This document shows positions 22,487 to 35,175 of a DNA stretch of 64,000 nucleotides, piece after piece. A model generated the notes under the pieces. The model searched no databases and was not told the DNA's origin. It was given only the letters and a program-made list of their open reading frames with translations. Each line of letters opens with the position of its first letter. Position 1 is the stretch's first letter. This stretch comes from Aplectana chamaeleonis (lineage: Eukaryota > Nematoda > Chromadorea > Rhabditida > Cosmocercidae): assembly GCA_029168955.1 (NCBI GenBank), contig JAPDOI010001359.1:124001-188000 (forward strand), read 5' to 3'. A program made the position numbers and the translations under genes.

Positions 22487-23389
22487 GGCGGCTCGGGGCT
22501 CAAAATCGTCTCAGTAAGCTATACCTACAGGAGTATTTGCAAGAGCCACCTCTGGATTAGTAAGTAAGTAACTAAATAGAAATTTCATGAATAAAAGAAC
22601 AAAAATTCATCACACTTACTCGATATCTTCCAGCTTCATTTTTGTCATACCGCGATGAACAAACACGCTGGATATCTTTCTGCTATTGCAGAAAACGATC
22701 GTAGAGCTAGAAGCGGCTAGGTGAACATCGCTCCTGCTAAACGAATTTATAAAATACATATCTACTTAATTTATTATCTTTGAAAAAGACATTATGAGAT
22801 AACAATCGTAACGGAGAACCAATATGGAAGGAAAGTTGTAGATCCGGCAACTACCGAAACGAGAAACCTGCTATTTAAAAAGGTTGTAGAAAGAGGCTGT
22901 CGCCAATTCATGTTTTAAAATGTTTTTCCTCTAATTTTTCCTTGATGTAAACCGAATATATGAGTTAAAAAAACGGAGAGTGAATGATGTTTTCCCCAAG
23001 TAAATTCGTTTCAGTTTCCTTAAACTATAGTTTCAAATTTCTTTTCTATATATGCTTTTCTTCTTACCAATCTTCATTTCAACCACACCTAAAACAATAT
23101 CATAACGGGCAAAGTGAAGACATAAGGAAAAAGCTAAATAAAAATAGGAGCAGAATGAGACGAGATATCTGGAAAGGTGAATGAGACGTCGTCGATGGCG
23201 TTGGCGTGTATGTTGGCACGTTCAGAAGGGTCTATGACGTGATCACACACGTGCAAACATGTCAATAATGCTGCAGTTTCCAAATGGAACTTATTTTTGA
23301 TTGTTGCGCGTGTACACTGCGTCTCCTTCTCCCCCATACTTTCTCACTGTCTCTCCCCTCGCCCCGCACAAGCCCCCGGAGGAACAAAA

Positions 23390-24576
23390 TTTGGCTTCGA
23401 AATAGAACATACATGCGCGGACATGTGCGCACGCGCGTGTACGTGTACGAGCAAGTGCCTACTAGCAGATATGTTTCTCGTGTTTGTGTGCGCGTGTGTA
23501 TATGTATGTGTATATGTGTACGCGTGTATATGTATATGCGAGTGTGCCTAGACGTTCACGCATAAGTGCGCGTTGACGTACTTCTGTTTGCGAACGCGTA
23601 TGTGGAGCTATATATGTGCGCGCATGCGAGAATAAGAGCATCCGCAGACGTAGGTAGATGCGCGACGGTTTCCACGTGCGCACGTCTACATTCGAGCAAT
23701 GCGAGTGTATATATACAACAATTGCGAGCGTGCATCCACGCTCGCGATTGTTTACATGCAAGAGCGCAACGATTTACGCATGTTCGTTCGCGCGTGTAAA
23801 TACGCTTAATTGCGCGGGCATTTGCATGAGCCTTTGTACTCGCGTGTGTCCATGCATCAGAGCGCGATGATGTGCTTGTGTCTGTGCACGCGTATGCGCC
23901 ACTGTTTAGGCGCTCACATATATGCGAACGGGCGCACGTGTGCGTGCGTGTACATACGCGCACAAATGTCTACGCGCAGGAACGCCAGAATCGGCTCGTT
24001 TCTGTAGGCGTGCAAACATGCGCACGAGCGCGTGCATAAACACTTGCGCTGGCGACTGTACGCGCGGTTATTTGTACGAGTTTACGCGCGCGTACACTCG
24101 TATTAGCGCGATGGTGTGCTTGTTTTTGCGCACGCGCGTGTGCGTGCGTTTACGCTCGCGCAAGTGTCTGGGCGCGTAAGCGATTCTGCTAGCGTGTATG
24201 CACGGGTAAATGTGTACGCGTAATAGCGCGATAATGTGCTTGTGTTTGTGCACGCGTCTGTGCTACTGTATAGGCGCACACATGAACCGCGTGAGCGACG
24301 TATTTGTGAGCGAGTTTAGACTCGCGTACCTGTATATGCGAACCACGCTCGTGTACATAACAGTGTGTGCGCGCGTGCGTGTACCTACGCGCGCAAAAGT
24401 CTACTCGCGAAAGCGCAAGAACATGCTCGTGTTTGCGTGCGCGTGCAAATACGCGCGCGCGCGTGCGAACACGCGCGCATGAGCGTGCACGTGCATGAAC
24501 AATTGTGCTCGCATGTGTGGGCGCGTAAACATTAACGCGTACTAACACGATAATGTGCTTGTGTTTGTGCACGCGT
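23390..24576. repeat. Kilobase tract of near-alternating purine-pyrimidine, copy 1
   Basis: About 1.2 kb made mostly of GTGCGC, ACGCGC, GTGTAT and CATGCG steps, with units of roughly 80-110 bp such as CGATAATGTGCTTGTGTTTG and TGCACGCGTCTGTGC recurring. This composition favours Z-DNA. Open frames here are compositional. Confidence 0.75.
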
Positions 24577-25810
24577 CTCAGGTCCGGAGATTACCGGAAA
24601 ATTCTGGCAGATTTCCGAAATATTTTGCCCTCTGTTAGTGGTAATTTTCTCGTAATCTGTCAGAATTTTTCCGAAATCTGTCAGAACTTTTTCAGAAATC
24701 TGTCAGAATTGTCTGGTAATCTGTCAGAATTTTCCGGTAATCCATCAGAATTTTCCAGCAACATGCCAAAATCTTCCGTAATTAAAAATGCTGCTCATGA
24801 TAAACTCCTCCCTTGAGTTTCCACTGAGAAACAGTGGTGGTAGGCCTCAGAAGCAGAACAGCCTTGAAAAAACGGATATAAAAGCATTCCCAGAGACAAA
24901 AGCGACTTTGAAACATATTCCATTGGTCAGGGTCGGCCCCTTATGTTCAGTTGTTGTCCTCCAACACCGATACGACTCTATCACTGCCAAGTCTTGACCT
25001 GCGATTATCAGTAGTTTTATTGAAGTACGCAAAGTTTTGCCAGCTTTTGCCTGACAAATTTTCCGGACATTTTCGACAACTTATTCTCAAATTATTGCGT
25101 ATTTCAATAAAAATCACCGCTGATAATACCACGTGAAGAAGTGGCAGTTATATAGTCGTGTAGGTGTTGAGGACAGCAGCTGAACCCAAGTAGGCCCACC
25201 CTGCCCAAAGGAATATTTTGGAAACCGTTCATCGCCTCTGAGAATGCGTTTAGATACGTTTTTTCAACGCTGTTCTGCTTCTGAGGGGTACCACCATTGT
25301 TTTTTCAGTGAAAGCTCAAGGGCGAAGTATTCCGTGAAAAGCGCCTCTTAGTGGAACTTTCAAAATCTCTAGATTTCCCATCCGTGATTCGGTACTCTGC
25401 GACTGGTCCTGTTTACCCATTTCTCACATCCAGAACCCTCTTTTATAAACCAGCGTTGACATTTTCACAAATTTTCTATTTTCACTAAATAAGAAGGATC
25501 GCACACAATTCTTTAACATTTTTATTCAACTGAATCTCAACTACACAATAGTGCACCCATTATGTCGGAGCCGGATCGGAGCGTATACCGCAGCATCTGC
25601 GCATCAGACTGCAATGCTAGGGAAAGTCCGTAATGACATCTGCGCTTGTTTTGTACGCTGTATTCACAATAGTCGTCCCCTGAGTCAGTAGTTGTTGAAT
25701 CTCCATCACTGCTTTGTGCCTTGGACCAGGCAGACGGATCCATCTGCAAGGTATTCTTCTGCTTACATAATTGATGAGAACATAGTCTACGTGTGTAAAA
25801 ATACAGTCGA
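24577..25810 (+). repeat. 1.2-kb dispersed element, copy 2
   Basis: It starts CTCAGGTCCGGAGATTACC directly at the end of the purine-pyrimidine tract and matches 16822-18030 in order, including GGCAGATTTCCGAAATATTT, the tandem ATCTGTCAGAATTTT units, the foldback core and the final CAGACGGATCCATCTGCAAG block. Confidence 0.75.
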
Positions 25811-25989
25811 CGCCGAATCGCGTGAAAAATATCGAAAAGTACCACGTTTTGAATTCTCGGAACGCCGACTCATTTTCTAAATCCAATATGATGAGACTTC
25901 TGTGCTGTATCGTAAGTGAGCAACTGTGACCGATTCACCGTTGACTGAAAAAGAACTACGTGAGCTTCGTCGCGATTTCGTCGTTGTAT

Positions 25990-27250
25990 AACAATTGTCC
26001 CGCGTAGTTAAGACCATTATTTTGAGAAATTGCAAGAACTTCAATGACGTCATCAAGGTTTCTTCGATTACAAGATTTCTGGCGTATTTTTTTTTTACCT
26101 TTTTTCCATTCTTTAGCCTAGGTGCGAATGGAACGACGTGTATATAGTGCAAAAGCGTTTGTAGTTACTTCTCACAATTTTCAAGATACTTCCTTTTCTG
26201 ACAAAAGGCGACAATATGAAAATTTTTCATCATAGACACAAAACTGAGGAAAATCTACAATTTTCACCATCGTAGCTGGTTTGGCCTATCTTCGTCTTAT
26301 TACAAAAACTCAATTGGCTAGGTCTATGGTATTCTTGAAGCGGGCAATGGCTACTTACAAGGGATGTATGCTGAGTCTTTTTCTCCGATGCGCTAGCGCT
26401 GTCTCTATCCTCGCTCCGCATGCGCACGCGAAGGAGCACATTACGGGCATTAGTATACATCAGCGACAGCCGGTTGGCAGTAACAACAACCAAGTCGTTG
26501 CCGCTGCAGGGTTGGTGAACGTAATGTTTTCCGAACGCAGAGGCGGGCGAAACGGGGAGGAGCGAGGTGCGTGATAGGACGCTAGCCGCATTTCGTCCAA
26601 TCGCGCGCTTCGTTCTTACCCCGGTTCCCCTTTTTACGCGATTGGGAAACATTAGGACCACCAACCGCGCTGCCGCAATTTTCGCGTGCACGCGCATCTG
26701 CAGACCTGCTGAGATTCAACCAGTTAAAGTGTTATAGGTAACTAATGCTAGTTTTGCTGTGAGCACCTCTATAAAAAGTCAAAAAAGCCTCAAACATCAT
26801 GTTCGACTTTTTCTTTCTACTTTTACCCGTTGTTTCTGAGCAACGCTTGCTATCTATTCTAGTCCTTGCCAAAACCCACTAGTACGTTGAAAGGGGACAA
26901 AATACTACGCACGTGAAGAGCGCGGAATGCATCCACACTCCGAGGAAATACCCGCGCTTGATGCGCTGGGGCTAAAGGGTAAACTTAGTCAATTAGAAAC
27001 TCTGAACTGGTGCTAGTGAAGGCGCAGTCCTCCCCACCCATTTATGGCAAGGCTTTAAACCTTGGAACGCGTAAACCTTTGGCACTGATGATGAATCACA
27101 CACAACTTTAGATCTTATCACTTGACAAAAATCGGAGAAATTGTTCAAGCCCAAGTCACAATTTCGTTTTAACAAAGATATCCAACAGCTCACCCAGGTT
27201 CATAATCCACCGTGGCCAACCCCTCGGTTGCCGTTACTTTGAAAACGAAG
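25990..27250. other. Intronic stretch; no gene recognised
   Basis: A 155-codon minus-strand frame (26697-26230) has no recognisable domain and no good splice context. GCGCGCGAT near 26605 is part of a short symmetric stretch. Nothing else can be supported. Confidence 0.35.
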
Positions 27251-28536
27251 ACATCTTTGATTATTTTTGCGGCACCTGCCCTCTACTTTAGAACAGAAAT
27301 TTGGTTTGTTCCTTTATTGTGCTGGTATCAACCATGGGCAAAGGGAGATAAGTCGTCCTCCAGCGAGAAAATTTCGTTCCGAAATGGAGGGTACAACACT
27401 AAAAGCCAAGGCCTCTCTGATGAGTCCGGGCGGGTAAGCAGCAGAGCGGTCGGTCATGGCAAAATATAACAGTGATAATGAGATTTTGACATGATAATCC
27501 CGATAGAGCCTCACTTCGGCCGGCGCAAAATGAGCGGCCTAGGCTATACCTACAGCTGTATTAACATAAGAGCTACCTCTAGATCAGCAGATAAGTATAG
27601 CCTAGCTCCTCATTTCAAGCCGGTCGAAGAAAAACTTATCGGGCTTATCACGTACCAAAATCTCCTTACCGCTAACATATTTTTGTCGTGACCGACCGCT
27701 CCATCTTCCGACCGGAAATTGCCAAGCTTACGGGTGACGTTCCGGCTCCTGGCAATGCACTAGCAGTGTGCTACGGTAGTCGTGGCAGGACCACAGCCGT
27801 GCGTAGGTGACGCACCTTCAGCTTTCGCAGCGCAATTCTGCACATCATTGTATCAGGTTTTATCCATTGGGGAATGGAAATGCTGTTCTTCGATACATGA
27901 TTCATCACTGATATCTAAATATAGCTTCTCAAAAACGTACTGGCCAAAACTCGTTTTTCTCGCTAGAGCTATTGTGAAATTTTCGCTCAGAATCGACTGA
28001 AGCTCGTGAAGGCCATCACTCTGTGGATTACTTTAGGAAGGAACCTAATCGCTTTTCAATTTCAAAGCAACAATGCTAGGATTAAAGGTGCGCCGCCGAC
28101 GCGTGGCAGCAGGTCCCGCCTTGACTACAGAAATTCACTGCTGGCGCATTTCCAGGAGCCGAAAGGTCAAGCTCCGTGGCTAGAATTACCAGGACTCATC
28201 CGGTCAAGCTAGGCTTATACTCATACGGTCATTTATGAATAAGAGTACGAAAATTCACCACACTTACTCGATATCTTCCAGCTTCAATTTTGCCTTACCG
28301 CGATGAACAGGCTGGATCCAACCATTGCGGAAAACGATCGTGGAGCTATGTACTGTGAGGTGAACATCGGTCACGCTAAAAAATTATAAATACATAACTT
28401 CGAAATTTAGCACCTCTGAAAAAGACGATGAGAAAACAATTAAAACGGAGAACCCATATGGAAAGAATGTAGATCGGACAACTACCGGAACGAGAAACTT
28501 GCTATTTAAAAACGTTTTGAAAAAAAAAACCAAAAC

Positions 28537-28553
28537 CCCCCCCCCCCCCCCCA
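28537..28553 (+). repeat. Poly-C run
   Basis: About 17 consecutive C after an A-rich stretch. It is prone to length error and to i-motif or G-quadruplex structure. Confidence 0.8.
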
Positions 28554-28989
28554 CCTTTTGTTTAAAAATGTCTTCCCTCTGATGCTTCCTTGATGTAAAC
28601 CGAATACATGACAACCTCGAAAAAAAGGAGAAGAAATACTGTTTTTCTAAGGTGAATTCGTTTCATTTTCCTTTAGAAGAAGTTTTTTTCGGAAATATGC
28701 TCTTCTCCCTACTGTTCCTTCATTCCAACAAAGTTTAAAACAATGTCAAAGGGGGCAAGGTAAAGACATAGGAAAAAAAGCCTAAATCAGAATCGGAGCA
28801 GAATGAAACGAGATATCTGGAAACGTGAACGAGACATCGTCGATGGCGTCATCGCACGTGTGTTGGCACGACCATAAGGGTCGATAACGTGATCAAACGT
28901 GTGCGAACATGCCAACAATGCGGCAGCTTCGAATGACCGACTTTGCGTCAATCTTCGATGGAGAACGCAAAGTCTCATTAGAATCCATG

Positions 28990-29780
28990 CCAACGATACG
29001 TGCGTGCGCATGTGCGCGCGTGCGCGTGTATGTACGCGCTAATGTTTACTCGCAGGAATTTGCTTGTGTTCGTGTGCGCGCATATCTGTGTATGTATAAT
29101 TGCTATGTGTGGGCTTAGGCGTGTGTATGTGTATATTAGTGTGCCCAGACGTGCACGCATAAGAGCGCGATGATGTGCTTGTGTTTGTGCACGCGCATGC
29201 GTCACTGTGTAGGCGCGCGCTTCTATGTGAACGGGTGGAAGCGTGCGTGAGTGTACTTACACGCACAAATGCCTATGCACAGGAGTGCTAAAATTCACTT
29301 GTTTATGTGCGCATGCGAACATGCACACAAGCGCGTGCATGAGCAGTTGTGCTGGCGTGTGTGCGCACGTGTATGTGTATGCGTTATAGTGCGGCGATGC
29401 GCTTGTTTTAGCAAACACGTGTAGGCCAATGTTCAAGTGCATTAATACAGACGGGTTCGCGTGCGTGTACATACGCGCACAAATGTCTGCGCGCGTAGGC
29501 GCAAGAACTTGCTCATGTTTGTGTGCGAGTGCGAACACGCGCGCTTGCACGTGCAGGTGCATGAGCAAATGTGCTCGCGTGTGCGCGAGCGTGTACATAC
29601 GCGCGCAAGTGTCTACTCGCAAACACGCAAGATTTTCTTTGTGGTTATGTGCACGTACAAACACGCGCACGTGCGCGTGCATTTGCATGAGCAAATGTAC
29701 TAGCATGTGTGCGCAGGTATATGTGTGCGCGTGATAGCGCGATGATGTGCTTGTGTTTGTACACGCGTGTGTGCTAGTGT
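28990..29780. repeat. Near-alternating purine-pyrimidine tract, copy 2
   Basis: The same kind of sequence as 23390-24576, with recurring GCGCGATGATGTGCTTGTG and ACATACGCGCACAAATGTCT. Z-DNA-prone; no gene. Confidence 0.7.
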
Positions 29781-29781
29781 A

Positions 29782-31119
29782 TAGGCGCGCGCATGAGCCC
29801 CGTGGGCTACGTATTTGTGAGCGGGTTAAGACTCGCGTACCTGTATATACGAGCCACGCGCATGTATGTACGCGTGGGTGCGTACATGTAGATACGCGCG
29901 CAAACTCTTACATGTGTTTCCGCAAACGCGCGTGAGTGTGAGAGTAGTGTGCGCATGCGGGCGAGTGACACCTGTACAGCCGCATTCATTATTCCCGCGA
30001 CGCGTGACTGCAGCCATGCGTAAGCGTAACGATTTCCGCTATATATGAATGATAGGTAGTCCAGAGCGTGGCCAAGCATGCAAGCATAAAGCTGGCCCGA
30101 GTGCGCCTAGGTTTGCGCGTGCGGTGGCTGGGAGAAGCGTAGACGTGTGCGTTCATGCGTTTTCACCGTCGTTTGGGGCTCCCCAATGACAATACGGGTC
30201 AAGAAGCGCTAATTCCTGGATCTCGCAGATTTTGTAAGTTTTTGGAAAGATTACTAGGAGTTTCTGGAGATTTACGGAGAAATCTTGTAGTAAATGTCCG
30301 ATAATCTGATAGAATCGGCTCAATCCGAGGATTACGGGGTATTCTCGAATAAATTTTCCGTAAACTTCCGTAAACTTGTGGTAATTGCACGTTTACCAGT
30401 AATTACTGGGAAACTTCTGGTAAAACTCTGGTACATTCCGGACCTGAGGTATGGGCCAGTTCATAGGCGCGCACAATAGCCCTCGTGAGCGCGCGTGTAT
30501 GTGCGCGGGCTTGGACGCGTGCCTGTATATACGCGCCGCTATGCGCGTGCATACACACGCGTGTGCGGGAGTGTACATGCGTGCGCAAGCGCATACATGT
30601 GTTTTCGCAAATGCGAGTGAGTGTGGGCATGGTGAGCGCATTTGGGTGAGTGTGCATCCAGCCGCGACGCGTGGCCGCACCCATGCATGTCAGACGCATC
30701 TATTTCCGGTAGATAAGGAAGATAGGCACTCCAGAGCGTGGCCAGTCGTGCTAAACATGAAGCTGGCCCAGGTGCGCCTAGGTTTGCTCGTGCGACTGCT
30801 TGGAGAAGCGTAGATGCGTGCGTACATGCGTTTTCAGCGTCGTTTGGGGCTTCTCAATGACAAATTCGAATCAAAAAGCGTTAACTCCAGGATCTGACCG
30901 ATTTTGAAAGTTTTCGGAAGATTACGAGAATTTTCTGGAACATTACGGAGAAATCTTGTAGTAAATGTCCGATAATCTGACAGAATCGGCTCAATCCGAA
31001 GATAGTGGGGGATTCTACAGTAAATTTTCCGTAAAATTCCGTAAACTTGTGGTAATTGCACGTTTACCAGTAATTACTGGGAAACTTTTGGTAAAGCTCT
31101 GGTACATTTCGGACCTGAG
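29782..31119 (+). repeat. Tandem direct duplication, about 660-bp units
   Basis: Copy 1 (29782-30446) and copy 2 (30464-31119) share the whole order: purine-pyrimidine tract, GAGAAGCGTAGA, TTTTCA(C/G)CGTCGTTTGGGGC, TAGTAAATGTCCGATAATCT, GCACGTTTACCAGTAATTAC and the end ATT(C/T)CGGACCTGAG. That end is the reverse complement of the CTCAGGTCCGGA start of the 1.2-kb element, so the two repeat families share a terminus. Confidence 0.75.
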
Positions 31120-31289
31120 TAGAATGCGAGTTACACTAGCAGCACAGCGTATATTTGGACGCTCGGTTGCAAACTCTAGAAAGCCTAACATCATGGCTCA
31201 GTCTACAGTCACCGTTAACGTTCTGTCTCATGGTGAACAGTCTTCTTTTATTGGGTTCGGATGCTACCCTTCCATTTTTTTGAGCTCAC

Positions 31290-31432
31290 CTCTTCAAACC
31301 ATACTGTGACGAAGCGACTTAGAAATTTGCCAGTGTCTGCCATGGTGACCAGGGCTAGAGGCATGCCAATGATTCCATAGACGATAAGCAACAGTTTGCC
31401 CACCTCCGAAGTTGGACACACATTGCCATAGC
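31290..31432 (-). CDS. K2P channel exon 4 (selectivity filter 1 and M2)
   Basis: The acceptor TTGTAG ends at 31433. The first two bases complete the split glycine, giving VIPVG|YGNVCPTSEVGK, the first K2P selectivity filter (GYG). M2 follows as LLLIVYGIIGMPLALVTM and then ADTGKFLSRFVTVWFEE. GIIGMPL and AD.GK are hallmark K2P M2 motifs. The donor is GAAGAG|GTGAGC (GT at 31289-31288) in phase 0, and the frame stops a few codons into the intron. The exon lies 120 bp from the left arm of the large intronic inverted repeat (31553-36138). Confidence 0.95.
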
Positions 31433-32869
31433 CTACAATAATGACATGTTTCGAAGCTACCTACTGTTTTGATCACGGAATCTTTCAAGACGAGTTTGCC
31501 TTGCCAGTTTTGTCGGTAGAGGCTCTGAAATTTCTGTGTACTACCCACCTACAATACAGGCCGTATCTTTTGCGTTTTGGACGAAAAAGACGCAAAAACG
31601 CGTCTTTTGCGTCCTTTTCTCATAACTCTGTTCAAAGTGGTCCATTCTGGAATCTGAGAAGATATTTGGAATCAGCATTGAGAGCACTTTATTTTGAGCC
31701 CTCACATGTCTTACTCTGCAACAAGGCATATAGGCGTGACACAATCAATCGAGTGCGCGAAACGCGAGGGTGGAATTCGGGTCGGAGGATTAATTGTGTT
31801 TATATAACTATTGTGTATATTCTAGTGGAACATTCTGAAGGGATTTTGACTGTATTAATGAGATCTAAATTTGAATTTTTCCCATTTTAGAGTATCTATA
31901 TTTCTGTCGCTTCCCGGGTCACGTTCTCGTTACCTTACAAATTGCAAACGTTACCGATAAACCTGATACTCGGCCAATGACCACTTTTTGTTATCCTCTC
32001 TAGAATTAGAACTACAATACCCGCACTAATTTACTTAGAAAAGCCGCATAAGTCGCGATATCGCGACTTTTCGTCATAACTCGGCACAAAGTGCTCCATT
32101 CGAGCAATGAAGGAGATATTTCGAATCAGCATAGAGAGCTCTTCCTTTTGAGTTTTTACATGTCATGCGGCCATAAAAGGCATATAGAGCTAACACAATC
32201 GAGTTGGCGCAAGGAAAATTCAGGTATTTTGTGGTTATTTGACGCAATGCCACCTCACCCTTAACAGTGTTAACGTGATAGAGAACAGCTAATAAACTAT
32301 TATATTTACGGCCGACCGACTTTTTCTGCGAAATTTCGGTTTTTTCAATGGCTAAACCCGAATATTTCACCATTTTTACAGCGACAATCCTCCTCTTGCT
32401 TAGATTCACAGAGAGTAGCAATGTTTTTCATGGATTGTGTCTGAATCCATCCATGGTAGAAAACTTGGAGAGAATTTAGGCCCTAAAAAGTGGTTCGCAG
32501 CGACGTTTAATGAGTGATCATCGACTGCAGCCCTTGCAGAGATGCCCGTACTCCCTCTCAGAGGCTGGTACTATTTGCAGCTCCTCGTTGAACATGATGA
32601 ATAGTTTGAAAAACCACCTTAGATTTTTTGCCATTTATTCTTTCCAAACTCAAAATCGTGTGTTAATTATCGAAAACCTCTATTTGTTTTCCGATGTCCG
32701 GCGACCAACGATCAGCCGCTTTCCAAAGCTTAGAATGCTGACGGTTAGGGCTTTCCAATGATATAATGTTTGCTTGTTAAAGTTCAGACAAATCCCTCTG
32801 TGTTTCTCGGATCTAAAAGAGTAATTCATCCCTCGCTTTGAGTCTCTGCGTCCCTGCCTCTCCGCGCCC

Positions 32870-32990
32870 TGCACACCAGGGATGTGCGGCAATTGCCGTT
32901 TGCCGGTTGCCGTTTGCCGGCCGTTTTCGGACGATTTTTGTCGATTGTCGTTTGCCGTTTTTCCTCTCACTTTTCGACAAAATTCGACAA
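32870..32990 (-). repeat. CGGCAAA dispersed repeat, copy 3
   Basis: CCAGGGATGTGCGGCAATTG, then CCGTTTGCCGGTTGCCGTTT and GCCGGCCGTTTTCGGACGA. Opposite in orientation to copy 4 (34180), so the pair sits inverted within the centre of the giant inverted repeat. Confidence 0.65.
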
Positions 32991-34147
32991 AAAAGTGCGC
33001 AATAGATAACAAACGCCGCGATTAGGACGTGCATGGTAAATCCCATAAGCCTTGCAGCGACCGGCTCGAAAGTAGGGAGACAGGCAATACGTACTTCAAA
33101 ACTTCAAGCCAGTTGGTGTTATCTACCGTGCGGTCATGACAAAGCAATTGCTAGTATTGTAGTGTCATGCTCGTGTGGGCCCTCTTGTCTGGAAGAGTAC
33201 CGAATTCACCACACTCTCCTTGCTGAGGTTTGATCAATAAATGTAGGGTTCATCGGGACAAGAAATAACACCCTCGTCGTCGAATATTTAACCGTTTCTC
33301 AGCAGCGTTTCCAAGGCTGTTCGGAAACGTGCGTTTTAGTTTATTTTTTCACGTGATTATCTTTGATCTAAATTCCGGTTAAACAGTAAACACACCGTGA
33401 GGCACGAATCGAGTACGCCGCGAACTCTGAGAAAGTTTCCTAATCAGATAAAGGACCTAACAACCGTAGGTGCACATTTCTGTTCGTAGGCCCCGCCCAG
33501 TTGTAGTATGGCTCACGATTAATTTTATATGAGTTACTCTCAGTTGGTCCTATTTTTGTAAAGGCGCAGCCACCCATCGCGGTGCCGCAGCGGCACTTTC
33601 GCGGAGCCGCTCTGGTACCTTTCGCGGAGCCGGTATGGCTTTATCGCGGAGTCGCAGCGGCGATTTCCGCAAGAGAAGGGCTGCCACACTCGTTAAAAAT
33701 AATCAAGTCAAGTAGGGACACACTGATCTCTTCCTTTTTTAAACTACTCTCGAATGCTCATCCCCTTAGATTGGATTGCGCGATACTCTGAATTTCGTGC
33801 GATAAATTTGAAACACGAAGCAATCGCATGACTACAACATATTCCGAAAAGGGTTGATATTAGAGAACCGCGAAAAATTACTATCCTTTCACCACAAGAT
33901 TCCCATTACCAGTGTTCAATAGAATGCCCATTTCGGTGCCGCTTTTTATATCAGGTATTGTACCAAAGTAAGAGTTTAAATCTCTTGTGGTATTATTGAA
34001 AAACCTCGTGGTGTTATTGAACTAGAACAAAATGCCGAGGTTCAAGGACAGTCGGCCATACACTATTCAGAAACCATTTCTTATCTGGCTATCGAAATAC
34101 GATTCGCGCATGAGAAAGAAGTATTTTTACTGCTACTTTTAGAACAT

Positions 34148-34939
34148 TTGCATCGTTTTTGTTCGAGATTTTTTTTATTTTGCCGTTTTTCGGTTGCCGA
34201 TTGCCGTTTGCCGGCCATTTTTGGACAAAATTTGTCGATTTCCGTTTGCCGATTTTTCAAAATCGTTTGCCGCACATCCCTGCTGCACACCCCCGCTTTT
34301 GGAGATGTCGAGATCGCACTGTCTTGCCTGTCTCGCTCAGTGAGCGGAGTCCTCGGGAAATGGATCGATTTCCATGGGCAGAGTAACACTCGGGTGACGA
34401 TAAGAGCGTGGATTGAATCGGTGAGAAGAGAGCAGAAAGAACAGGAAGAGAAACATGAGGGAGAGATAATCACACGGGAGGTATTCAGGGATTCAGCGAG
34501 ATGTATAGACCGTAGCTCATCAGAGACTACCGACAGATTGTCGAGGAAGTCACTCAGTGGTCGCATACGCGACGCGAGCGCTCGCGCGGACTTTTGGGCT
34601 CACCATAAAGCATTTTTCATTTTTTCCGTCCTCAGTCCCCGTCTTATTGCTCATTTATATCGCCGCCCTGCAGTGCAATGCGATGTTGTCGAATTTGTGG
34701 AGCGACCGTGTGCGGACGGCTACTGGCGTAATCATTTATTTATTCAAGTAAACAACAAAACGGTGAATGGTCGGGATACCTTCTTCAAAGAAAACACGTC
34801 TTCACTACGCGCTAGCGACGGCGTTCTTTGCGGGACGCACCTGTCAGACGGGTTCATGGGTCGCAGCAGAGCGCACACGGCGCGCACTACAACTGAGAGC
34901 ATTTTTCACGGACTGCCAAATGCCTGCCTCTGCGGATAA
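34148..34939 (+). other. 263-codon open frame, probably not a gene
   Basis: This is the longest open frame outside the satellite and lies in the centre of the intronic inverted repeat. Its first 45 codons are the CGGCAAA repeat (copy 4). The rest includes an acidic/basic helix-like stretch (SVRREQKEQEEKHEGE) and a possible loop of unrelated residues, with no recognisable domain. It could be the remnant of a gene carried by the element, but there is no family match I can name. Confidence 0.2.
34180..34292 (-). repeat. CGGCAAA dispersed repeat, copy 4
   Basis: TTTTGCCGTTTTTCGGTTGC, then TGCCGTTTGCCGGCCATTTT and CGTTTGCCGCACATCCCTG. It carries the family end CCGCACATCCCTG on the right. Confidence 0.65.
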
Positions 34940-34994
34940 GTTGACTTGTACGTATTTGCAGACAATCTAGAACAATTCTTCTTAAACATAGCTG

Positions 34995-35175
34995 TTCTTA
35001 AACATATTTTTCGATTTTTTTTTCGAAATTCGAAACATATTCGTCGAACGAAATTTTTTCAGATTCCATTCGTTCGAAATTTCGTCGAACGGAATTTTTT
35101 CAAATTTCGTTCGTTCGAAATTTAATTGAACAAAATTTTTTCAAATTTCGTTCGTTCGACATTTTTTTCGAAATT
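34995..35175. repeat. Tandem TTCGAA/CGTTCG palindromic repeat
   Basis: Three to four degenerate units of about 45 bp are built from AAATTTTTTCAAATTTCGTT and CGTTCGAAATTTCGTCGAAC. It abuts the inner end of the right arm of the giant inverted repeat. Confidence 0.65.

Larger units (their letters stand above)
22035..24577 (+). repeat. 2.5-kb dispersed duplication, copy 1
   Basis: Matching blocks occur in the same order in 27290-29780: TTTGTGCTGGTTTCAACC, AGATAAGTCGTCCT, ACTTACTCGATATCTTCCAG, TACCGCGATGAACA, GAGACGTCGTCGATGGCG, then a long purine-pyrimidine tract. Divergence is moderate with several indels. No coding frame is preserved between copies. Confidence 0.75.
27290..29780 (+). repeat. 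2.5-kb dispersed duplication, copy 2
   Basis: Blocks correspond to 22035-24577, for example ACTTACTCGATATCTTCCAG at 28265, TACCGCGATGAACAGGCTGG, GAGACATCGTCGATGGCGTC, then a purine-pyrimidine tract from about 28990. An extra block (about 27690-28210) without a counterpart interrupts it. Confidence 0.7.

Noticed and set aside
22153..22560. 135-codon plus-strand frame
   Set aside because: It spans a palindromic element inside a duplicated repeat, and the other copy of the repeat does not keep the frame.
23284..24572. Cys/Arg-rich open frames on both strands
   Set aside because: They follow from the alternating purine-pyrimidine composition, with frames on all strands overlapping.
26230..26697. 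155-codon minus-strand frame as a gene
   Set aside because: No domain, no splice context and no conserved counterpart in the window.
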